DNA of 37,237 nucleotides from Rhodopirellula sp. Lineage in GTDB: Bacteria > Planctomycetota > Planctomycetia > Planctomycetales > Planctomycetaceae. The stretch covers positions 1 to 37,237 of the forward strand of contig JABMPE010000561.1 of the NCBI GenBank assembly GCA_013203845.1, in the 5' to 3' direction. A program made the position numbers and the translations under genes. Positions within the stretch are counted from its first letter, which is position 1. Each line of letters begins with the position of its first letter. Shown here piece by piece: positions 17,031-22,711 of this stretch. A model generated the notes under the pieces. That model was not told the DNA's origin, made no database searches, and was given only the letters and a program-made list of their open reading frames with translations.

Positions 17031-19181
17031 ATGGCTAAAGTAAGAGTCGAACGTGAAATCGGTGGTCGTATTCTCAGCCTCACCACAGGCGAAATCGCCA
17101 AACAGGCAAGCGGTTGCGTCATTGTTCAATATGGCGAAACAACTGTTCTGGTCGCCATTCAGACGGGCACCCCGCGTGCGGGAATCGACTTCTTCCCATT
17201 GATGGTCGATTACCGCGAACGATTTGCCGCGGCCGGTAAGTTCCCCGGCGGATTCCTCAAGCGGGAAGGTCGCCCATCGACTCGTGAGATTCTGACCTGC
17301 CGATTGACCGACCGCCCGATTCGACCGCTGTTCCCGAAGGGGTACAACGACGAAGTCCAGATTATGGGTAACGTCCTTTCTTACGATGGTGAAAACGACC
17401 CGGACGTGCTGTCGATCAACGGAGCCAGTGCTGGTCTGATGATCTCTCCAGCCCCGTTTCTTGGACCCATTGGCGCCGTTCGTGTGGCGCTTATCGGAGA
17501 AGAACTGGTTCTCTTCCCGACTGCCGCTGAACTGGCCGAGAGCAAGCTCGATCTGATCGTCGCCGGCAGCAAAGATTCGGTTCTGATGATCGAAGGTTTT
17601 GGGGATCAGTTGCCGGAAGAGGTAATGGCCGACGCGATCATGTTTGGCCACGAAGCAATCGCCGAACTCTGTGAACTGCAGCTGGAACTGGCTGAAAAAT
17701 GCGGAGTCGCTCCACCGGTTGTTGAAGCTCCGGAAGTCAACCCGTTTGATGCCATCCTGACTGACCGGGCTTATACACGGCTCAAAGAAAGCAAGACCGG
17801 CAAGCAGAAACAGGAACGCCACGCTGTCTCGGATGAAATCAAAGCGGAACTTCAGGCCGAATTCTTCCCGGATGGCGCGGAAGAAACAGCGGATGGCCTG
17901 ACGCTCACTCAGTTCAGCAAGGCCTTCTACAACGTCGGCAAGCAGGCTGTCCGCGACCTCCTGCTGGAAGGGATTCGTCTCGACGGTCGAGCACCTGGCG
18001 ACCTGCGGGCCGTTTCCGGCGACGTCGGAGTCATTCCGCGAGTTCACGGTTCCGCCATCTTCACCCGCGGCGAAACGCAGTCGCTGGCGACGATTACTCT
18101 CGGCACAGCCCGCGACACGCAGCGAGTCGATGGTCCAGTTGAAGAGTACGAAAAGCGATTCATGCTCGACTACAACTTCCCTTCGTACTCGGTTGGCGAA
18201 TGTCGTCCGATTCGAGGACCAGGGCGTCGGGAAATCGGACACGGTATGCTGGCGGAACGGTCGGTCCAATGGGTTCTTCCCAAAGAGGATAAGTTCCCAT
18301 ACGTGATCCGAGCGATTTCGGACATCACGGAATCGAATGGTTCCAGCTCGATGGCGTCGGTTTGCTCGACAACGCTGGCCCTGATGGACGCCGGTGTGCC
18401 GATCAATCAACCAGTGGCCGGTATTTCGATTGGTCTGATCAAAGAGGGCGACAAGTACAACCTCCTGACGGACATTCTGGGTGACGAAGACCACTACGGA
18501 GACATGGACTTCAAAATTGCCGGAACAGGGAAGGGCATCACCGGAATTCAGCTCGACCTCAAAATTGATGGGATCAGCGAAGAGATTATTCGCGCGACTC
18601 TCGAACAGGCCAAGGACGCCCGTCGCGAGTTGCTTCGAATCATGTTGAAGTCTATCTCTCGCCCGCGTCAGGAAATCTCGGACTTCGCTCCACGGCTCCT
18701 GCAGACGAAGATCGATCCAGAGAAGATCGGTCTGCTGATTGGCCCGGGCGGAAAAACGATTCGAGCGCTTCAGGAAGAAACCGGAACCCAGATCGATATC
18801 CAGGAAACCGGCGTCGTGACCATTGCTTCCCGCGAAGCATCGGGTGCAGAGGATTGCCTTGCCCGAATCGAAGCCATGACCGAAGACGTCAAGGTCGGTC
18901 GTATTTACAACGGTCGAGTCAGCTCGATCAAGGACTTCGGAGCGTTCATTGAAATCGCTCCGGGCAAGGATGGGCTTTGTCATATCAGTGAGTTGTCTGA
19001 CGGCTTCGTCAAAAGTGTCGCGGACATCTGCAAAGTTGGTGACACATTCGAAGTCAAAGTCATCGCTGTCGATGATCAGAATCGAGTCAAGCTGTCCCGC
19101 AAAGCCGTACTGGCTGAACGGAACGCCGCCGCAGCAGGCGACGATTCAGATAGCGACGAAGGTGATTCAGTAGACGAATAA
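17031..19181 (+). CDS. pnp: Polyribonucleotide nucleotidyltransferase (PNPase)
   Basis: PNPase degrades RNA 3'-to-5' with phosphate and belongs to the RNA degradosome in many bacteria. The 716-residue product has two RNase PH-like domains. The first has 'GDTTVL'-type sequence as 'YGETTVLVAIQTG', and 'FFPLMVDYRERFAAAGKFPG'. The second has 'PRVHGSAIFTRGETQSLATI' and 'DYNFPSYSVGECRPIRGPGR'. Then come a KH domain ('LLIGPGGKTIRALQEETG') and an S1 domain ('GRVSSIKDFGAFIEIAPGKD'), with an acidic C-terminal tail (DDSDSDEGDSVDE). The start at 17031 is fixed by AAGGAAAG just upstream; an in-frame ATG at 16974 would add 19 residues with no site. It has its own terminator and follows rpsO in the widely conserved order. 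Confidence 0.97.
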   Translation: MAKVRVEREIGGRILSLTTGEIAKQASGCVIVQYGETTVLVAIQTGTPRAGIDFFPLMVDYRERFAAAGKFPGGFLKREGRPSTREILTCRLTDRPIRPLFPKGYNDEVQIMGNVLSYDGENDPDVLSINGASAGLMISPAPFLGPIGAVRVALIGEELVLFPTAAELAESKLDLIVAGSKDSVLMIEGFGDQLPEEVMADAIMFGHEAIAELCELQLELAEKCGVAPPVVEAPEVNPFDAILTDRAYTRLKESKTGKQKQERHAVSDEIKAELQAEFFPDGAEETADGLTLTQFSKAFYNVGKQAVRDLLLEGIRLDGRAPGDLRAVSGDVGVIPRVHGSAIFTRGETQSLATITLGTARDTQRVDGPVEEYEKRFMLDYNFPSYSVGECRPIRGPGRREIGHGMLAERSVQWVLPKEDKFPYVIRAISDITESNGSSSMASVCSTTLALMDAGVPINQPVAGISIGLIKEGDKYNLLTDILGDEDHYGDMDFKIAGTGKGITGIQLDLKIDGISEEIIRATLEQAKDARRELLRIMLKSISRPRQEISDFAPRLLQTKIDPEKIGLLIGPGGKTIRALQEETGTQIDIQETGVVTIASREASGAEDCLARIEAMTEDVKVGRIYNGRVSSIKDFGAFIEIAPGKDGLCHISELSDGFVKSVADICKVGDTFEVKVIAVDDQNRVKLSRKAVLAERNAAAAGDDSDSDEGDSVDE

Positions 19182-19242
19182 GCCACCCGGTCGGCGGTTT
19201 GAGCTTTAATGAAAGCCTGACCAGATGACGTCTGGATGAATA

Positions 19243-19273
19243 AAAAGGGCGAGCAGAAATGCTCGCCCTTTTC
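19243..19273. terminator. Bidirectional intrinsic terminator between pnp and groES
   Basis: A 13-base perfect stem (19243-19255 with 19260-19272) capped by a GAAA tetraloop has A-runs on the left arm and T-runs on the right. It can end transcription of pnp on the plus strand and of the convergent groES-like gene on the minus strand. Confidence 0.9.
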
Positions 19274-19376
19274 TCATTCACGATCGGTTGTTGTTCGTGT
19301 CTGAAGTTCTGCGTGACTTCAGGTGGCATTCCACATGAGTCTGCGGACCGGCAGCTCTGCAATGCCTGTGGATTTT

Positions 19377-19733
19377 TTAAAAGTCGTCGTCCCGCTCGTC
19401 GGCGTCGTCGCTGAAGTCGATGCTTGCTTCAGAACGAGGTGTGCGGCGAAAGACGGCGACGACGTCGTCGATGTCCACCACAAAAAGGACGTTGTCAGAT
19501 TCCAGATCGACGGGAATCGCATTCTTCGGGTGGAAGAGAACCTTGTCGTACTTGCGAACCGGGAAGTCTTCGTCGTTGGCGATCTGAGCGCTGATCTCGA
19601 CGACTCGACCGGTGATCGTCGGAATCTCGGCCTGATCGGGGAGAACGATGCCACCCTTGGTTGTCTGTCGGGCTTCGTCCTTCCGGATCAGGATCCGGCT
19701 GCCCAACGGTTCGACAAATTCCTGATTGCTCAT
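19377..19733 (-). CDS. GroES-like co-chaperonin (Cpn10) with acidic tail
   Basis: A 118-residue Cpn10-family protein. GroES caps the GroEL chamber. The conserved start 'VEPLGSRILIRKDE' (residues 7-20), the mobile-loop segment 'QTTKGGIVLPD' (23-33), 'TGRVVEIS' (41-48), 'KYDKVLFHP' (61-69) and 'DIDDVVAVF' (87-95) are present. Residues after about 97 form a tail ending in many acidic residues (DFSDDADERDDDF), about 20 residues longer than usual. The ATG at 19733 begins exactly at the Cpn10 homology; a longer frame to 19859 lacks homology. No groEL is adjacent and no CIRCE-type repeat is seen upstream. It is probably one of several planctomycete groES paralogues rather than the main one. The symbol is withheld for that reason. 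Confidence 0.85.
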   Translation of the reverse strand: MSNQEFVEPLGSRILIRKDEARQTTKGGIVLPDQAEIPTITGRVVEISAQIANDEDFPVRKYDKVLFHPKNAIPVDLESDNVLFVVDIDDVVAVFRRTPRSEASIDFSDDADERDDDF

Positions 19734-20043
19734 GACTGATTCTGATGCCGCAAGAGTCAATTCTTTTCTCTGGAGAAAGCGTGCGAGCTGGCTCCACGTT
19801 AGTTGCTCATCGTAGCCCACGTGGTCACGATTGGCTAATGGAGGCTTCCTGACAGTCATGAATCGTGTTGCATAACAGCCCAGCCAACAGCTTTAACGAG
19901 AACATTAACGAAGAGTGTGCAGATGGGGGAAATGCCAGAGCAAAGGGCGTCTCGCCTTTGTTTCTGACGATTCCCAGGCAACGAACGGTGTCGTTTGTTT
20001 TGAATGTTGATGCACAGCCCGCAGGAAATCAGGCTCCTGGATT
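19734..20043. other. Gap between larB and groES-like gene
   Basis: These 310 bases hold no credible gene. The only structure I see is a bulged hairpin, CAAAGGGCG-TCT-CGCCTTTG (19941-19960), without a T-run on the minus strand. A minus-strand promoter for the groES-like gene may be here; TTGACT occurs but without a good -10. No CIRCE repeat (TTAGCACTC-N9-GAGTGCTAA) is visible. Confidence 0.4.
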
Positions 20044-20856
20044 TCACGATGCGGCACAAGTTGCTCTGGCGACCATCCCGGCCAGATAAGCGGCTTTGAA
20101 ACCGGCGTCGATGTTGACCACGGCGACGTTCGAGGCGCAGCTGTTGAGCATCGAAAGCAACGCTGCCACGCCGCCGAAGTTCGCTCCGTATCCGATACTT
20201 GTCGGAACGGCGAAGACAGGAACGCTCACATGCCCCGCGACTACCGACGGGAGTGCTCCTTCCATTCCAGCCACGACGACAATGGCATCTGCCTGGCGAA
20301 GCTGCTCGACTCGCCGAAGCAATCGTTGCGGCCCGGCGACACCAACATCGATGATCAGATCAACCTCGCAATTCATCCAGCGGGCGGTTTCGACGGCTTC
20401 TTCCGCGACGGGCAGGTCGCTTGTCCCGGCACTCACCACGGCGACGAGGCCACGACGTTCCTGGTTTTCTGAAGAAATTCGCAGGGTCCGGGCTGTTTCA
20501 TTAAAGAGAGCACCGGGAAATCTGTGGAGTACGGCGGCGGCCTGATACTCATCGACCAGTGTCGCCAGGCATGCCTGGCCTGCGGCGGTCAATGCCTCGA
20601 AAACCCGGACGATGGCTTCTGGAGTTTTTCCGCGTCCGTAAACGACTTCCGGAAATCCGCAGCGTTCGGCACGTCCCAGATCGACACACGCTTCGGGAGT
20701 CTGGGCGACCTCATTCAGCAATGGTTTGTCATTCTGAGAGTATTCAGAAGCGGCGTCACGAGGCGGCGCGTCGAGCAGCAATTCGACGACGTCTGCCAGC
20801 GAGGACGAGCCCCTGACAAGTTGATTGAGCACCGATGCGAGTTGTTCTCTATCCAC
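20044..20856 (-). CDS. larB: LarB, nickel-pincer cofactor biosynthesis (AIR carboxylase-like)
   Basis: LarB carboxylates and hydrolyses nicotinic acid adenine dinucleotide to pyridinium-3,5-biscarboxylic acid mononucleotide, the first step to the nickel pincer cofactor of lactate racemase and relatives. The 270-residue protein has the family's N-terminal 'VDLGRAERCGFPEVVYGRGK' block (residues about 58-77) and a C-terminal PurE-like domain with 'VAVVSAGTSDLPVAEEAVET', 'DVGVAGPQRLL', 'IVVVAGMEGALPSVVAGHV' and 'PTSIGYGANFGGVAALLSML'. The start is GTG with AGGA nine bases upstream. No larA, larC or larE lies in the window, although the remaining genes could be elsewhere. Its substrate derives from NAD metabolism, and nadC is about 5 kb away; I do not read that as a functional cluster. 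Confidence 0.92.
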   Translation of the reverse strand: MDREQLASVLNQLVRGSSSLADVVELLLDAPPRDAASEYSQNDKPLLNEVAQTPEACVDLGRAERCGFPEVVYGRGKTPEAIVRVFEALTAAGQACLATLVDEYQAAAVLHRFPGALFNETARTLRISSENQERRGLVAVVSAGTSDLPVAEEAVETARWMNCEVDLIIDVGVAGPQRLLRRVEQLRQADAIVVVAGMEGALPSVVAGHVSVPVFAVPTSIGYGANFGGVAALLSMLNSCASNVAVVNIDAGFKAAYLAGMVARATCAAS

Positions 20857-21229
20857 GGAGGCGTTTCCTGATTTTGAGCTCAGCGACTTTCGACGCGCGA
20901 CACTCGGTCGGTGTTTTCTGACAAACCGATCCGCCCTGACATCGCCGTTATGACCGCGAATTCTGCTTATCCGGAATAATCGTCACAGTCAGCTCAGACC
21001 TTTTCAATTCGCAAACCCGCAGACGTTTTTCAGCCGGTCAGAGGCGAGCAATAAGAAATACTGGGTCGAGGGCTGGATGTTCCAATCACAACGGTTCGTG
21101 CAGCAACAGTGTCTGCAACGGTATCGGATGGAGCGATTGTAGCGATGTTTTCTGTGTATCGTGGCTTCTAAGCCGGTACTGGCGATCCTCCTGGCGAGCC
21201 GGTCTGGAGCTGCAAACCCGATTCTGACC
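20857..21229. other. Upstream region of larB, no gene seen
   Basis: This is the first 373 bases of the gap between larB (minus) and the structured leader (plus). It presumably holds the larB promoter. No open frame has coding character and I see no strong hairpin or repeat. Confidence 0.4.
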
Positions 21230-21256
21230 TTGACACTGACTTAATCATTCTAAAGT
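21230..21256 (+). promoter_or_regulatory. Candidate promoter for structured leader and HTH-receiver gene
   Basis: A perfect TTGACA (21230-21235) is followed after 15 bases by TAAAGT (21251-21256), the same -10 form as the candidate rpsO promoter. The spacer is short. Transcription would begin near 21262, just before the first hairpin, giving an untranslated leader of about 575 bases. Confidence 0.4.
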
Positions 21257-21261
21257 CATCG

Positions 21262-21830
21262 CCCGGTAAGGACCGAAAGTAAGGTCAGATAGTCGGAGAC
21301 TGATCAGTCTCGTCCTGCAACTTGGAGGGAGCAGGACGGCACTGCCAGACAATGGCTATCTCGGGAGTGGCAGCAGGGAGAGCTGCTCGACAGAACATTG
21401 ATGCAATGGCGATTGGCATCCGTTTCTGTCGCCCGTCGTCAATGACGAGCGGCTGGTCAAAAGAGATAGCTCCTACGAGATATCTTCTGCGACACGTCGG
21501 TCGGAAGAGACGCCCGCAAAGCGAGTCGGTCAGGACTTCAAATCAGGAAGTCCGGGTCGAGACTTTGCGGGGCGACCCTGGAAAATGAGTTTCCTCGAAG
21601 AAGAGAAGAGAAGCGGAGAAACGAAAGTCCTCAGTTTTGTGTTGCCGACGTAAGGCAGGTGAGGAATCGGTGGGAGATACCGATGAATCACCCGGTAACT
21701 GGAGACAAACCCCGACCCAACACCACGGTGGCTCTCAGGAAGGACCCAGCGGCTTAAGAGAGCCAGCCATCGTAGGGGGGTGCAGAATTTCGCGTGAGAC
21801 CGAATGCCTGCATAGCAAAGTGAAACTGGA
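21262..21830 (+). ncRNA. Large hairpin-rich leader RNA, no known family recognised
   Basis: This stretch between a promoter-like site and the HTH-receiver gene has no coding character but many helices readable by eye. They are 21271-21274/21283-21286, palindrome 21296-21311, 21311-21318/21331-21338 (8 perfect pairs), 21342-21347/21368-21373 and 21400-21404/21416-21420. Then come 21436-21440/21444-21448, 21554-21559/21573-21578 (extended past a bulge) and 21643-21646/21654-21657. A compound arm follows: 21658-21662/21688-21692 enclosing 21666-21671/21679-21684 across an opposed GGA/GAA internal loop. Last are 21729-21736/21758-21765 (8 pairs) and 21781-21785/21808-21812. It also holds purine-rich single-stranded stretches, as in structured RNAs. 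Key sequences of RNase P, tmRNA, SRP RNA, 6S, cobalamin riboswitch and group I or II introns were looked for and not found. It could be a cis-acting leader, a separate RNA, or a decayed element. Pairing was judged by eye only. Confidence 0.45.
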
Positions 21831-21837
21831 GCCCGCG

Positions 21838-22410
21838 ATGAAGACGATCTTCACTACTGGACAGGTAGCTAAGATCTGCAAAGTTGCACCACGAACGGTC
21901 AGCAAATGGTTTGATTCGGGACGCCTTCGTGGCTACCGAATTCCTGGTTCCCAGGACCGTCGGATCCCGCGAGAGCATTTGATCCGATTCCTGAAAGAAC
22001 ACGGAATGCCACTTGGTGAACTTGAAGACGAAGCAATGGGTAAAATCCTGCTCGTCGGTGCAGAACCTGTGATCAAGTCTAGCCTGAATGAGATGATTAC
22101 GCCCGAAGACTTCAAAATCGAATACGCCCAAAGCGGATTCGAGGCTGGAATTCAGGCCGAATCGTTGCACCCTGATTGCGTTGTCGTTGACTTCGCTATG
22201 GGCCGTAACGATGCGTTGCTGATCGCTCAGAACCTTCGACGCAACCCCGAGTATTCCGAAACTGTACTGATCGGTCTGCTCAGCGACGAAGACAATGCTG
22301 CCGGTTTCGACCGGACCATCTTTAACGAAACCTTCCGCAAACCGTTCGACTCAGCTCTGCTCGCAGAACGAATTCGAACGCTTGTCGGTCGTAAGAAGCA
22401 GTTCGCCTGA
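21838..22410 (+). CDS. HTH DNA-binding protein with degenerate receiver domain
   Basis: A 190-residue protein. Residues 5-55 form a MerR/excisionase-type helix-turn-helix (TTGQVAKICKVAPRTVSKWF, then RGYRIPGSQDRRIPREHL). Residues 68-185 resemble a response-regulator receiver. D118 (VVVDFA) sits at the phosphorylation site, S149 at the Ser/Thr position, and K168 lies in FRKPF. The acidic pair that binds magnesium in ordinary receivers (VDDE) reads G74-A75-E76, so phosphorylation as usual is doubtful. The domain order, DNA-binding part first, is the reverse of most response regulators. The ATG at 21838 has GGAG seven bases upstream; the frame is open back to 21637 but that part overlaps leader hairpins. 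It stands alone between a long structured leader and further hairpins. The targets are unknown, and no histidine kinase is nearby. Confidence 0.85.
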   Translation: MKTIFTTGQVAKICKVAPRTVSKWFDSGRLRGYRIPGSQDRRIPREHLIRFLKEHGMPLGELEDEAMGKILLVGAEPVIKSSLNEMITPEDFKIEYAQSGFEAGIQAESLHPDCVVVDFAMGRNDALLIAQNLRRNPEYSETVLIGLLSDEDNAAGFDRTIFNETFRKPFDSALLAERIRTLVGRKKQFA

Positions 22411-22420
22411 TCAAAAGCAG

Positions 22421-22490
22421 GTCGGGAGTCATTCGCCAGGGGAAGCTCATGACCGACGTGGCAAGGAAGCCACACAGAACTTAGGTTCTG
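22421..22490 (+). ncRNA. Three consecutive hairpins after the HTH-receiver gene
   Basis: Directly after the stop lie three stems: 22421-22424 plus 22428-22432 pairing with 22454-22457 plus 22449-22453 (one arm with a GGA bulge), GTGGC/GCCAC at 22458-22473, and CAGAAC-TTAG-GTTCTG at 22475-22490. They are packed almost without gaps, which is unusual for a plain 3' untranslated region. They may belong to the same folded RNA as the leader, or protect the messenger's 3' end. Confidence 0.4.
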
Positions 22491-22520
22491 AAGATCAGTG
22501 CGGATATCAGAGTAATCAGT

Positions 22521-22555
22521 AAGGCCCGGTCAGAATTTCTGGCCGGGCTTTCTTT
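22521..22555 (+). terminator. Intrinsic terminator of the HTH-receiver transcript
   Basis: GCCCGG-T-CAG (22524-22533) pairs with CTG-G-CCGGGC (22539-22548), including one G-T wobble, and is followed by TTTCTTTG. The rest of the gap up to the next start (22556-22711) shows no gene; it should contain the promoter of the DUF1501 gene. Confidence 0.85.
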
Positions 22556-22711
22556 GTGCGCTGGTGGAAGTTTTTGCTGGAAGAGAACGCTGATCGAAAG
22601 AGATATTCGCAGACCGTTGCTCTTGATCGTCGGAGATTAGAAGTCAGACTGAATTGGTCCGCGACACGTTTGTGATGTAACCAGACTTCGGTCCAGGCGA
22701 GAGGGACTTCG

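Noticed and set aside
16980-18983. Long minus-strand open frame of 667 codons opposite pnp
   Set aside because: It mirrors the codon pattern of pnp, has no recognisable domain, and pnp itself is unmistakable. Long antisense frames are common opposite GC-biased genes.
19734-20043. CIRCE heat-shock operator upstream of the groES-like gene
   Set aside because: No TTAGCACTC-type inverted repeat is present.
21322-21588. Small open frame inside the structured leader
   Set aside because: Codons look random and the same bases form strong hairpins. A short leader peptide cannot be fully excluded.
21262-21830. RNase P RNA, tmRNA, SRP RNA or group II intron as explanation of the structured leader
   Set aside because: The RNase P core (GAGGAAAGTCC and ACAGAA regions), the tRNA-like ends of tmRNA, the SRP tetraloop region and a group II domain V were looked for by eye and not found; only short chance resemblances occur.
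21637-21837. N-terminal extension of the HTH-receiver protein
   Set aside because: The extra 67 residues have no homology or ribosome site and coincide with leader hairpins; GGAG before the ATG at 21838 is better.
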